A stretch of 17,196 nt of DNA from CAWJEL01 sp964647255 (lineage in GTDB: Bacteria > Chloroflexota > Anaerolineae > CG2-30-64-16). The first letter of the stretch is position 1; every line of letters begins with the position of its first letter. A program made the position numbers and the translations under genes. Below, in pieces: positions 6,696 through 14,792 of the stretch. The notes under the pieces were generated by a model. It had not been told where the DNA came from, ran no database searches, and was given only the letters and a program-made list of their open reading frames with translations. The DNA is taken from assembly GCA_964647255.1 (NCBI GenBank), contig CAZYGI010000074.1:1-17196 (forward strand), given 5' to 3'.

Positions 6696-7537
6696 AACGG
6701 CGCCCCGCTCCCATCTACATCACCCTGCAGTACGTCGTCTTGATTGCGGCGGCCCTCTTTGCCTTCTATCCGATCTGGTTCGCCATCCTGGCGTCGGGTC
6801 GCCTGGGCAGCCGGCTCTACTCGCTGAACCTGCCGGGTATGTTTCTGCCCACGGAATGGACCTGGGAAAACTACCGCGTCATGCTGTTCGACAAGCCCTT
6901 CCTGACCTGGCTGAAGAACAGCATCATCGTCGCCACGATCACCATGGCCAGTTCCATGTTGATCGCAACGTCGGCCGCGTTCGCGTTCTCGCGCTTCAAG
7001 TTCAAGGGCCGCGAGCTGGGCCTGATCATCTTCCTGGCGCTGCAGGCGTTCCCCGGCGTGCTTTCGCTGGTGCCCGTGGCGCAGCTTCTCTCCGCGCTGG
7101 GCCTCTACGGCAGCAAGCTGGGCCTGGTATTCGCCTACACCACCGGCACCCTGATCTTCTGCACGTGGAACCTGAAGGGGTACTTTGACACGATTCCAAT
7201 AGATCTCGAAGAGGCGGGCATGATTGACGGCTGCGGCCCGGTGCAGTCGTTCCTGTTGATCGCGCTCCCGCTGGCGCGGCCCGCGCTGGCCGTGACCGCG
7301 CTCTTCGGGTTCCTGGCGGGCTGGGGCGACTTCATCTTCGCCTCGGTGCTGGTACCCGCGCCGGATAGCGCCAAGATGTTGGTGCCGGCCATGTACGCCA
7401 TGGCGAACAGCATCAGCATCCCGTGGGGCTACTTCGCGGCCGGCGCAGTGATGGTCATCCTGCCGGTCGCCGCGGTCTTCCTGTACCTCCAGCGCTTCTT
7501 CGAATCCGGGCTGACCATGGGCGGCGTGAAGGGGTAG
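6692..7537 (+). CDS. malG: MalG-type sugar ABC transporter permease
   Basis: 281 residues starting at the ATG that overlaps the malF stop (ATGA at 6692-6695), with AAAGGAG about seven bases upstream; the longer open frame to the left is a shadow of malF. Six membrane segments are visible (about 11-34, 76-99, 109-130, 140-157, 184-222, 246-268). The EAA loop is at about 173-194 (EEAGMIDGCGPVQSFLLIALP). The C-terminus, SGLTMGGVKG, matches the ending of MalG proteins (GLTAGGVKG in E. coli), the tail that reaches between the ATPase subunits. This strengthens the maltose-type call over a generic sugar permease. It is the last gene of the transporter operon and is followed by a strong terminator. 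Confidence 0.93.
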   Translation: MKRRPAPIYITLQYVVLIAAALFAFYPIWFAILASGRLGSRLYSLNLPGMFLPTEWTWENYRVMLFDKPFLTWLKNSIIVATITMASSMLIATSAAFAFSRFKFKGRELGLIIFLALQAFPGVLSLVPVAQLLSALGLYGSKLGLVFAYTTGTLIFCTWNLKGYFDTIPIDLEEAGMIDGCGPVQSFLLIALPLARPALAVTALFGFLAGWGDFIFASVLVPAPDSAKMLVPAMYAMANSISIPWGYFAAGAVMVILPVAAVFLYLQRFFESGLTMGGVKG

Positions 7538-7543
7538 ACGGAG

Positions 7544-7568
7544 TCAGTGGTCAGTGCTCAGTGGTCAG
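7544..7568. repeat. Tandem heptamer repeat TCAGTGG/C (3.5 copies)
   Basis: Downstream of malG the units TCAGTGG, TCAGTGC, TCAGTGG and a partial TCAG follow without gaps, then ATGACTGACTG. Short heptamer tracts of this style are scattered in many cyanobacterial and Chloroflexota-like genomes. A small hairpin (GCTGTC 7582-7587 / GACAGC 7595-7600) follows. No coding role. Confidence 0.6.
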
Positions 7569-7613
7569 ATGACTGACTGCGGCTGTCAGCCACCGACAGC
7601 TAGAGAGTTCCCG

Positions 7614-7656
7614 GTAGCCGGATGCGCTGGAAAAGAGAGCCATCCGGCTACTTTTT
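7614..7656 (+). terminator. Intrinsic terminator of the malEFG operon
   Basis: GTAGCCGGATG (7614-7624) pairs perfectly with CATCCGGCTAC (7641-7651) around a 16-nt loop and is followed by TTTTT (7652-7656). It covers an in-frame ATG at 7622, so that codon is not the start of the next gene. Confidence 0.85.
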
Positions 7657-7669
7657 CTTGTTCAGACCT

Positions 7670-9802
7670 ATGCGCACACCTCGTTTGCAGGCGCCTGCCA
7701 CGCGCTTCTTGACGATCCTCGGCATCGTCTTGCTGGCCGCGATTCTGCGCCTGTCGGCCGCCACCCAGTTGCCCACCGATTTCGACGAGCCGGACTATGT
7801 CCAGGCCGGCTACGGTTATGCCGCGGCCATGCGGGCCGGAGACCTGGACAGGGTCATTGATTACCCCAACAACCGCGAGCATCCGCCGCTGGTCAAGCTG
7901 ACCTACGGCCTGGCGATCCTCGCCCTGGGCGAACGCGCCAACTGGAACAACGCGCTGTACGCCGCGCGGTTGATCTCCGCGGCCTTCGGCGTGCTGGCCG
8001 TGCTGCTCCTGGCCCTGGTTGATCCGCTGGCCGGCCTGCTGCTGGCGGCCGACAGCCTGGTCGTCAAGTACACCAGCCAGGCCTACCTGGAGGCGCTGCC
8101 GTTCTGCGCCGGGCTGGCGGCCGTGCTGGCGCTGTCGCGCTCCCGCGCGCCGCGCGACCGCTGGTTCTGGCTGTCGGCGGCTGCCGCAGGCGTGACTGCG
8201 GCCGGCAAGTTCACCTACTTTCCCGTCATCTTCCCCATTTTCTACCTGGCGGTCGTCCGGCAGCGGCGCCGCTGGAGCGATCTGCTGTTCTACCTGGGGG
8301 TCGCCGCAGCCGTCTTCTGGGCGCTGAATCCCGCGCTCTGGCACGCGCCGCTATCGCGGCTCGCCGATATGCTTCTCTTCCACGTGCGCTATTCGCAAGG
8401 CTCGAACGTCCAGGCCGCGGGCTATCCCTGGTATCAGCCCTGGCTCTGGCTGTCACGGCCGGCGCCGTGGCATCCCCAAGTGTTCTTCTATGTCGGAACG
8501 GACGGCATCATCTTCTGGCTGGCGACCCTGGGCGCAGTCCTGGAACGCCGCACCCGTCCCTGGCTGCTGGCCTGGCTGATCGGCGGGATGGCCGTCTTGC
8601 TCCTGTGGCGCACCAAGTGGCCCCAGTACACGCTCGTGCTGGTGCCCGCGCTCTGCCTGGCCGCGGCGACGGGGCTCCGCTGGCTCGTGGGCCGCGTGCG
8701 CGAGTGGGAGGAACGCTGGCACGTCCTGGGCAACATCTTCCCCATGCCATCGCGCTCTTTTTGGCTCGTCACGGGCCTGCTCGCCGCCGCGCTGCTGCTG
8801 GGGCTGACGGCTAATTCGCTCCGCACCGCGGCCGGACGCGCCGGGTGGTCGCACATGACGGCGCAAACGACGCCTCTGCCGAACAACACCGTCCACGCGC
8901 TGCTGGCCTTGTCGAATGGCATGACGCCAGGCAGTATGGCGGTGGGCACCGACCGGGGCCTGGCCGTGTGGGCGCCGCCGGCCGCCACCGATCTGCCCGA
9001 CCGCTGGACGATCTTCACCGCGAGCAGCTCCGATCTGCCGCAGGACCAGGTGCTGGCGCTGGCGCAGGATGGATCGAGCCGGTTGTGGGCCGGCACAGCG
9101 GGCGGCCTGGGCTGTTATGATGGCGCGGCCTGGCGCACCTATCGGGCCGCTGACTTCGGCCTGCGGGGCGAGCGGGTGAACGCGTTGGGCGTGGACAGCG
9201 CCGGCCGCGTGTGGATCGGCACGGATGCCGGCGCGGCGGTGTTCGATGGCAAACGCTGGCAGGCATACACGGCCGCCACCTCGGGCCTGGCGAACGATTA
9301 TGTGCTCTCGTTGGCGATTGAGCGACGATCCGGCGGCGACGTCCTCTGGTTCGGCCTGTTGGACGCGATCAGCCGGCTCGATGCAGCGACCGGCCAATGG
9401 GCCAGCTTCACGGCCGCAGCCGCCGATCTCGGCCCGGGCGGCATCGGGTCGCTGTACGTGGATGCGGCGGGCCAGGTATGGGCGGGTTCGCTGGGCGGGG
9501 GGCTGAGCCGCTGGGACGGAGCAAGCTGGCGCGGGTTTCGCACCAGCAACTCGGATATCCCGAACAATACGGTGCAAGAGATTTTCGAGAGCGCGCCGGG
9601 CTTGCTGTGGATCGGCACGGCGCTGCCGGCGGATGTGGGCGGCACGGTGTCGGCCTACGATGGCAACGCGTGGCGATGGTACACGTCCAGCAACTCCGGC
9701 TATTCGGGCGCGGAACCGCTATCCCTCGCGCTCGACGCCCAGGGACGGCTGTGGATCGGAACCCAGACCGCCGGCGTGGACGTCCTGCGGCTGGAAAACT
9801 GA
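7670..9802 (+). CDS. GT-C membrane glycosyltransferase (ArnT/PMT-like) fused to a seven-repeat beta-propeller
   Basis: 710 residues from the ATG at 7670, preferred because the in-frame ATG at 7622 lies inside the terminator; no Shine-Dalgarno is seen. Residues 1-385 are polytopic. The first membrane helix (12-30) is followed by an external loop with FDEPDY (Asp39-Glu40) and NREHPPL (Glu70-His71), the acidic pair and EHPP motif typical of GT-C/ArnT/PMT enzymes, which use polyprenyl-phosphate sugars. About ten helices end at 364-382. Residues about 405-710 hold seven repeats ending in forms of 'G-x-(V/L)W(I/A)GT' (e.g. AGRVWIGTDAG, GQVWAGSLGG, QGRLWIGTQTAG), the Reg_prop two-component-propeller repeat, seven being the number for one closed propeller. 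By topology the propeller should be extracytoplasmic. Donor, acceptor and any link to the sugar transporter are unknown. Confidence 0.82.
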   Translation: MRTPRLQAPATRFLTILGIVLLAAILRLSAATQLPTDFDEPDYVQAGYGYAAAMRAGDLDRVIDYPNNREHPPLVKLTYGLAILALGERANWNNALYAARLISAAFGVLAVLLLALVDPLAGLLLAADSLVVKYTSQAYLEALPFCAGLAAVLALSRSRAPRDRWFWLSAAAAGVTAAGKFTYFPVIFPIFYLAVVRQRRRWSDLLFYLGVAAAVFWALNPALWHAPLSRLADMLLFHVRYSQGSNVQAAGYPWYQPWLWLSRPAPWHPQVFFYVGTDGIIFWLATLGAVLERRTRPWLLAWLIGGMAVLLLWRTKWPQYTLVLVPALCLAAATGLRWLVGRVREWEERWHVLGNIFPMPSRSFWLVTGLLAAALLLGLTANSLRTAAGRAGWSHMTAQTTPLPNNTVHALLALSNGMTPGSMAVGTDRGLAVWAPPAATDLPDRWTIFTASSSDLPQDQVLALAQDGSSRLWAGTAGGLGCYDGAAWRTYRAADFGLRGERVNALGVDSAGRVWIGTDAGAAVFDGKRWQAYTAATSGLANDYVLSLAIERRSGGDVLWFGLLDAISRLDAATGQWASFTAAAADLGPGGIGSLYVDAAGQVWAGSLGGGLSRWDGASWRGFRTSNSDIPNNTVQEIFESAPGLLWIGTALPADVGGTVSAYDGNAWRWYTSSNSGYSGAEPLSLALDAQGRLWIGTQTAGVDVLRLEN

Positions 9803-9891
9803 TTCCGAGCCGAGAATGGGACGCAAATTACGTAGATCGGCTTGATTGACCTGATCTTCTATTTTCTCCTCCGAAGGAAAGGATCACCACC

Positions 9892-11598
9892 TTGAAACCC
9901 TCTCAGCGTATCGCACTTCTTCTGCTGCTGTCCCTGGTGCTGGCGGCCTGCAAACCGCAGGCGACGCCGCTGCCTGCGCCGACGATCCCGCCGGCCACCT
10001 CGACACCGCTGCCGACGCCCACAGCAGCGCCGCCGACGGTCGCGCCCACGCCGATCACGATGGCCTTGCCGCAGGGCGCCGAAGGGCTGCCGTGGTGGAA
10101 TAACACCGTCTTTTACGAAGTCTTCGTCCGTTCCTTTGCCGATTCCACGACTGGCCCCCTGGCGAACGACGGCATCGGCGACCTGCAAGGGCTGATCGAG
10201 AAGCTGGACTATCTGCAGAGCCTCGGCGTGACCGGCCTCTGGCTCATGCCGGTCATGCAAGCGGCCAGTTACCACGGCTACGATGTGACCGACTACACCA
10301 CCGTCGAGAAGGATTACGGCACCAACGAGGACTTCAAGCGGCTGATGACCGAAGCGCACCGCCGCGGCATCCGAGTCATCATTGACTTGGTGCTCAACCA
10401 CACGTCGAGCCAGCATCCGTGGTTCCTAGACGCCGCGCAGCCCGGCTCCAAACACCGCGACTGGTACCTGTGGGCAGACGCGAACCCCGGCGAGCTTGGG
10501 CCGTGGGGTGCGCAGGCGTGGCATCAATTGGGCAGCCAGTGGTACTACGGCGTCTTCTGGGAGGGGATGCCCGACCTGAACTACCGGACGCCGGCCGTCA
10601 CCGAGGAGATGCTGAAGGTCACGCGCTATTGGCTGACCGACATGGGCGCCGACGGTTTTCGGCTCGACGCGATCCCGTACCTGATCGAAAAAGGGCCGGT
10701 CAAGGAGAACCTCCCGGACACGCACGAATGGCTGCGCAATTTCCACAAGACCGTCAGGGCGACAAACCCGGATGCGTTCACGGTCGGCGAGGTTTGGAAG
10801 GACATCCCGACCACCGCCACCTACGTGCCCGACCAGGTGGACACCGCGTTCATGTTCGACCTCGCGACCGGCATCGCGGATGCGATCAACAACCGGCTGC
10901 GCGGGCCGGTCACAGCCAAAATGGAGACCATCCTGGCGAGCTTCCCGGCGGGCCAGTATGCCACCTTCCTGACCAACCACGATCAAAACCGGGCGATGTC
11001 GGTGCTGGGGCAGCAGGCCGATCGGGCCGGGCTCGCCGCCACCCTGCTGCTGACGCTGCCGGGCGTGCCGTTCCTGTACTATGGCGAGGAGATCGGCATG
11101 ACCGGCATGAAACCCGACGAAAAGCTGCGCACCCCGATGCAGTGGACGCCGGGCGCAAACGCCGGATTCTCCGCCGCGGCGCCCTGGGAAGCGGTGAACG
11201 CCGGCTACGAACAGGCCAACGTCGAGACCGAAACGGCCGACCCGATGTCGCTGCTCAACCACTACCGCAAGTTGATCGCCCTGCGCAATGCACACCCGGC
11301 GCTCCGGCTCGGCGACATGACACCGCTCGAAGGCGAAAACCGCAAATTGATCGCTTTCCTGCGCCAGTCCGCAGCCGAAAACCTGCTCGTGGTCATCAAC
11401 CTGGACGAGCAGCCGGTCAGCGACTATACGTTCGCGCTGAAGGGCAGCAAGCTGACCGGCGCGCTGAAGGCCACGGAACTGCTGAACGCGGCGCAAGCCG
11501 TCCCGCCAACGCTCGACGCCCAAGGCGGCTTCTCAGGCTACAAGCCGGTTGCCGAGCTCGCCCCGCGCACGGGCTACGTGATCCAGTTGGCGCCCTAA
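9892..11598 (+). CDS. Secreted GH13 alpha-amylase-family lipoprotein
   Basis: 568 residues beginning with TTG at 9892, supported by GAAGGAAAGGA upstream and by a lipoprotein signal starting there (lipobox LAAC, Cys20). A Pro/Thr tether (about 21-58) leads to a GH13 TIM barrel starting at NTVFYEVFVRSF. All four conserved regions are present: DLVLNH (Asp165-His170), GFRLDA with nucleophile Asp259, GEVW with acid/base Glu300, and TNHDQ with stabiliser Asp364. GDLQGLIEKLDYLQSLGV and the LRTPMQW segment recall oligo-1,6-glucosidase/alpha-glucosidase and trehalose-synthase relatives. A C-terminal beta-domain is present (LLVVINLDEQPV). It should hydrolyse, or perhaps transglycosylate, alpha-glucans at the outer face and feed MalEFG. 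Exact specificity is not readable. In the 89 nt before it I see no convincing promoter. Confidence 0.92.
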   Translation: MKPSQRIALLLLLSLVLAACKPQATPLPAPTIPPATSTPLPTPTAAPPTVAPTPITMALPQGAEGLPWWNNTVFYEVFVRSFADSTTGPLANDGIGDLQGLIEKLDYLQSLGVTGLWLMPVMQAASYHGYDVTDYTTVEKDYGTNEDFKRLMTEAHRRGIRVIIDLVLNHTSSQHPWFLDAAQPGSKHRDWYLWADANPGELGPWGAQAWHQLGSQWYYGVFWEGMPDLNYRTPAVTEEMLKVTRYWLTDMGADGFRLDAIPYLIEKGPVKENLPDTHEWLRNFHKTVRATNPDAFTVGEVWKDIPTTATYVPDQVDTAFMFDLATGIADAINNRLRGPVTAKMETILASFPAGQYATFLTNHDQNRAMSVLGQQADRAGLAATLLLTLPGVPFLYYGEEIGMTGMKPDEKLRTPMQWTPGANAGFSAAAPWEAVNAGYEQANVETETADPMSLLNHYRKLIALRNAHPALRLGDMTPLEGENRKLIAFLRQSAAENLLVVINLDEQPVSDYTFALKGSKLTGALKATELLNAAQAVPPTLDAQGGFSGYKPVAELAPRTGYVIQLAP

Positions 11599-11615
11599 CA
11601 TAAAGGAGCAGGGCA

Positions 11616-11711
11616 ACTATTCAGCCTGCGATCCCAACGCGAGCATCCTGAGCGGAGCCGGGGTAGGACCCCCCGGCGTAGTCGAAGGATGCTTCGCTGG
11701 GACCGAATAGT
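11616..11711. repeat. Nested imperfect palindrome between the two GH13 genes
   Basis: Outer arms ACTATTC (11616-11622) and GAATAGT (11705-11711) are perfect. Middle arms CCCAACGCGAGCATCC (11633-11648) and GGATGCTTCGCTGGG (11687-11701) pair with few mismatches. Inner arms CCGGGG (11658-11663) and CCCCGG (11671-11676) close the tip. The CATCCTGAGCG ... GTCGAAGGATG portion resembles a short palindromic element I recall as scattered through many bacterial genomes. It could be a REP/MITE-like element or an mRNA stem-loop; no U-tract follows, so it is not an obvious terminator. Confidence 0.65.
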
Positions 11712-11732
11712 CACGGATCAGGAGTTCCCACG

Positions 11733-13385
11733 ATGGAAGAATTCACCTTCGGCACCCTGGCGACCGACGAACTGAAGGTCGTACACCATCGGACCGCGCG
11801 CCGCGGGCTGCAACACAGCCACGACCTGGCCCCCGCGGACCCGCTCCCCGGCCAGCCGGTGACGATCACGGTCCGGCTCGGCCCAGATCTGGCGGCGGAT
11901 CAGGTGAGCTGTTACTACACGTTGGACGGCTCGGAGCCTGTCGGGACGCGCGGCGTCGCGCAGAACGGCCGGATGCTGCCCCTGGAGCGGGCCGGCGTCG
12001 CGTGGGACACGCTGGTTTGGGGCTACGTGGAGACATGGCGCGGGGTGCTGCCGGCGCAGCCCGACGGCGTGACCGTGCGCTACCGCATCGGTGCGTGGCG
12101 GGCGACTGAAGTCGTCACTACAGACGGCATGGAGGTCTTCGCGGACTGGCCCGAAGTGCAGCTCGCCGCGGAGCAGGCCGCGGCCGCGTTCTTCGCCGGC
12201 CAGCCGCTGCCGGATGCGCCGGCCGGTGATCCGGCGCGCGGGCACACCTTCGCCTACCACGTGGATGCGTTCGGCCCGCCGGCCTGGGCGCGCGATGCGG
12301 TCATCTACCAGGTGTTCGTGGATCGCTTCTATCCGGGGGATGGCCGGGCGTGGCAGCAAACAACCGATCTGCGCGGCATCTGCGGAGGCACGCTGTGGGG
12401 CGTGCGGGACAAGCTGGACTACATCGCCGACCTGGGCGCCGACTGCATCTGGCTCAGCCCGATTTTCGTCAGCCCGTCGCACCACGGCTACGATGCCACC
12501 GACCTGCGCCACGTCGAGCCGCGGCTGGGCGGCGACGCCGCGCTCCGTGCGCTGGTGGATGCTGCCCACAAGCGCGGCATCCGCATCCTGCTCGACTACG
12601 CCTGCAACCACATCTCCAACGACCATCCGATCTTCCGGTCGGCGCTGGCGGAGCCGGAGGGCCCCTATCGCGCCTGGTTCACGTTTGATGACAGCAAGAT
12701 CGGCTATCGCACCTTCTTCGGCGTGCCGAGCATGCCGCAGCTCAACCACGCTTACCCGCCGGCGCGCGACTGGCTCATTGACATTGCGCGTTACTGGCTG
12801 CGGGAGTTCGACGTGGACGGCTACCGGCTCGATTACGCCAACGGCCCCGGCCCCGACTTTTGGACCGACTTCTGGACGGCATGCAAGGCGGTCAAGCCCG
12901 ACAGCTTCTGCTTCGGCGAGGTGATTGATGCGCCGGATGTGCAGCGCCGCTACGTCGGCCGGCTGGACGGCTGCCTGGATTTCCACCTGGGCGATATGCT
13001 GCGCCGCACCTTTGCGCTCGGCGCCCGCACCGAGGCCGACCTGGCGCGCTTCCTGCCGCGCCACGCAGCGTTCTTTCCGGCCGACTTCCTGATGCCGACC
13101 TTCCTGGACAACCACGATATGGATCGGTTCCTCTTCCTTGCAGGCGGCGACAAGGACGCGCTGCGCCGCGCGGCCGCCGTGCAGATGCGCCAACCGGGGC
13201 CGCCGATCATCTACCAGGGCACAGAGATCGGCCTGCAACAGCGGTTGAGCAAGGACGCGGGCGTGGGGCTGGAGGTTAACCGCGTGCCGATGGCCTGGGG
13301 CACGGAGCAGGATCGCTCGCTGTTTGCCTTCTACCGCGACCTGATCCGGGCGCGACGCGCAAGCCGCCGCCCAGCCGCGCATTGA
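11733..13385 (+). CDS. Cytoplasmic GH13 enzyme, neopullulanase/cyclomaltodextrinase type, lacking the C-terminal domain
   Basis: 550 residues, no signal peptide, ATG at 11733 preceded by CAGGAG about eight bases upstream. Residues 1 to about 170 form a beta-rich N-terminal module (YYTLDGSEPVG, VTVRYRIGAW) of the kind placed before the barrel in neopullulanase and maltogenic amylase. The barrel starts at DAVIYQVFVDRFYPGDG. Catalytic regions are complete: DYACNH (Asp288-His293), DGYRLDYAN with nucleophile Asp367, FGEVID with acid/base Glu396, and LDNHDMDRF with stabiliser Asp462. It should cleave imported maltodextrins. The protein ends FYRDLIRARRASRRPAAH, just where homologs continue into an about 70-90 residue beta-domain, so it looks truncated. 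The stop codon lies inside a near-consensus promoter for the next gene, which suggests a rearrangement joint rather than a simple point mutation. Confidence 0.88.
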   Translation: MEEFTFGTLATDELKVVHHRTARRGLQHSHDLAPADPLPGQPVTITVRLGPDLAADQVSCYYTLDGSEPVGTRGVAQNGRMLPLERAGVAWDTLVWGYVETWRGVLPAQPDGVTVRYRIGAWRATEVVTTDGMEVFADWPEVQLAAEQAAAAFFAGQPLPDAPAGDPARGHTFAYHVDAFGPPAWARDAVIYQVFVDRFYPGDGRAWQQTTDLRGICGGTLWGVRDKLDYIADLGADCIWLSPIFVSPSHHGYDATDLRHVEPRLGGDAALRALVDAAHKRGIRILLDYACNHISNDHPIFRSALAEPEGPYRAWFTFDDSKIGYRTFFGVPSMPQLNHAYPPARDWLIDIARYWLREFDVDGYRLDYANGPGPDFWTDFWTACKAVKPDSFCFGEVIDAPDVQRRYVGRLDGCLDFHLGDMLRRTFALGARTEADLARFLPRHAAFFPADFLMPTFLDNHDMDRFLFLAGGDKDALRRAAAVQMRQPGPPIIYQGTEIGLQQRLSKDAGVGLEVNRVPMAWGTEQDRSLFAFYRDLIRARRASRRPAAH

Positions 13386-13409
13386 CACGCGCCCGGTTAC
13401 ATGGATAAT
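13382..13409 (+). promoter_or_regulatory. Near-consensus sigma-70 promoter for the second binding-protein gene
   Basis: TTGACA (13382-13387) is perfect and GATAAT (13404-13409) matches TATAAT 5/6, with a 16-base spacer; TAATAA two bases on gives an alternative 18-base spacing. The TGA stop of the upstream GH13 gene is the centre of the -35 box. The start at 13510 is about 95 nt downstream. A 7-bp-arm hairpin (TGCGCCG 13454-13460 / CGGCGCA 13482-13488) lies just before the ribosome site. Confidence 0.6.
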
Positions 13410-13509
13410 AACAGCAGATCGTCGAGCACCGCGGACTGCTCCGCCCATTCAGATGCGCCGCATAGCCGATCTTACGAACGGCGGCGCACCCCAAACGATA
13501 GGAGTGACC

Positions 13510-14778
13510 ATGAGAAAGCCAGGAATTGCGCTGTGTTGGCTGGTTGTTCTGGCGCTGATCCTCACAGGCTGCGGCCGCACCACCCCGACGGCCGAGCCAC
13601 CGATCGCCACGGTCGCGGCCGCCACCCAGGCGCCCCCCACCGCGGCGCCGGCGCCCACGGACACCCCGGCGCCGACCGCGACGCTGACGCCCGCCGTCAA
13701 GAAGGTCACGGTGTGGCACGGTTGGACCGGCAGCGCGGCGGGTGCGCTGGACAAGATCGCCGCAGCCTTTCAGGATGCGAACCCGGGCATCGTTGTCGAG
13801 ATGTTGGCCGTGCCGGAGGATCAACTCAAGTCCAAGTTCATGGCCGATGCGCAGGCCGGCGGCGGACCTGACCTGGTTCTCGGCCCGCTGGCCTGGGGCG
13901 CCGAATTCGCGCAAGCCAATCTGATCCAGCCGCTCGACGAGCTAGGCAGCCAGATCGGCTTAAATAACCTTGACGCGGCCGCGATCAACGCCGGGCGAAG
14001 CCAGGGGAAGGCCTGGGCATTCCCGCTCACGCGCCGGACGACCGTGCTGTGGTATCGCACGGACAAGGTCAAACAGGCCCCACAAGACACCGATGAGCTG
14101 CTAAAGCTGGCCGAAGGGGCCGGGCTGGGCCTGGGCACGAGCTTCAACCTGGCATCCGGCCTGCTGCCGGGCAGACTACTTGACGATCAGGGCCGGTGTG
14201 CGCTCGAACAGGGCGGGGCAGCCGATGCGTTAGCCTTCATCCAGAAAGCAGCCGCGGCCACAGGCGTGACCGCTGACGCCGGCGCGGACACGCTCGGCGC
14301 GGCCTTCATGGAAGGCAAGGTCGCGTTGGTCTTCGCCGGAACGGAAGCGGCAGCGGACTTCCAACAGGCGCTTGGCGCCGATAAGCTGGCCGTGGCCGCG
14401 CCGCTTGCGCTGAAGTACGGCAAGCCCGGCGGGACATATGCGCCCCTGCTGGACACTCAAAACCTGTTCCTGAGCGCTAACAGCAGCGGCGGCCGCGTGC
14501 TGGACTTCCTCAGCTTCGTGTCACAGGCAGACGTCCAACGCCTCTTCGCCCAGGCCGGGCTCGTTCCGGCCAACTCGAAGGTCAAGGCGGACGACCCGCT
14601 GCTGGCCGCGTTCCAGAAACAGATGCAGTCCGTCAGTTATCTTCCCGATGGGGCCGACACCGATGCGATCCAGGCCGCGGGGGATGCGATGATCGGACAG
14701 GTGGTCGGGGGCAAGGCGAAACCCGCAGACGCGGTCAAAGAAGCGTGCGCCGCGCTCGAAGCGGCTCTGAAGCGGTAA
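13510..14778 (+). CDS. Sugar ABC transporter substrate-binding lipoprotein (second)
   Basis: 422 residues. The ATG at 13510 has ATAGGAG six bases upstream; an earlier in-frame ATG at 13453 is rejected because the lipoprotein signal begins at 13510 (lipobox LTGC, Cys21). A Pro/Thr/Ala tether spans about 22-62. The binding domain opens with KKVTVWHGWTGSAAGALDKI and proceeds through GGGPDLVLGPLAWGAEFAQ and GKAWAFPLTRRTTVLWYRTDKV, the family 1 extracellular solute-binding pattern (MalE-like). It ends with a helix pattern similar to the first binding protein (KPADAVKEACAALEAALK). No permease or ATPase adjoins it, so it may share MalFG or serve a distant system. The stop is only 14 bases from the convergent stop of the third binding-protein gene and no terminator is visible between them. 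Confidence 0.9.
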   Translation: MRKPGIALCWLVVLALILTGCGRTTPTAEPPIATVAAATQAPPTAAPAPTDTPAPTATLTPAVKKVTVWHGWTGSAAGALDKIAAAFQDANPGIVVEMLAVPEDQLKSKFMADAQAGGGPDLVLGPLAWGAEFAQANLIQPLDELGSQIGLNNLDAAAINAGRSQGKAWAFPLTRRTTVLWYRTDKVKQAPQDTDELLKLAEGAGLGLGTSFNLASGLLPGRLLDDQGRCALEQGGAADALAFIQKAAAATGVTADAGADTLGAAFMEGKVALVFAGTEAAADFQQALGADKLAVAAPLALKYGKPGGTYAPLLDTQNLFLSANSSGGRVLDFLSFVSQADVQRLFAQAGLVPANSKVKADDPLLAAFQKQMQSVSYLPDGADTDAIQAAGDAMIGQVVGGKAKPADAVKEACAALEAALKR

Positions 14779-14792
14779 AACCGGCTCGCGAC

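Noticed and set aside
7541..7600. Possible CRISPR-like array
   Set aside because: Units are contiguous 7-mers without spacers; this is a microsatellite-like tract plus a small hairpin.
7622..7669. Start of the glycosyltransferase at the ATG 7622
   Set aside because: The codon is inside a perfect terminator stem; the extra 16 residues encode terminator sequence.
8453..9577. Long minus-strand frame opposite the glycosyltransferase/propeller gene
   Set aside because: Composition is typical of an antisense shadow and the opposite strand carries clear motifs.
9803..9891. Promoter before the secreted GH13 gene
   Set aside because: TTGATT/TTGACC near 9842-9850 has no acceptable -10 box at 16-18 bases, so only the ribosome site could be supported.
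10426..11523. 365-codon minus-strand frame opposite the secreted GH13 gene
   Set aside because: Antisense to catalytic-motif-bearing sequence; no start signal or known domain.
11718..13448. 576-codon open frame on the minus strand opposite the cytoplasmic GH13
   Set aside because: It is antisense to a gene with all four GH13 motifs, its residues are Arg/His/Ala/Val-rich as expected for a GC-biased shadow, and it has no recognisable domain.
14779..14792. Bidirectional terminator between the convergent binding-protein genes
   Set aside because: Only 14 bases lie between the stops and no inverted repeat is present.
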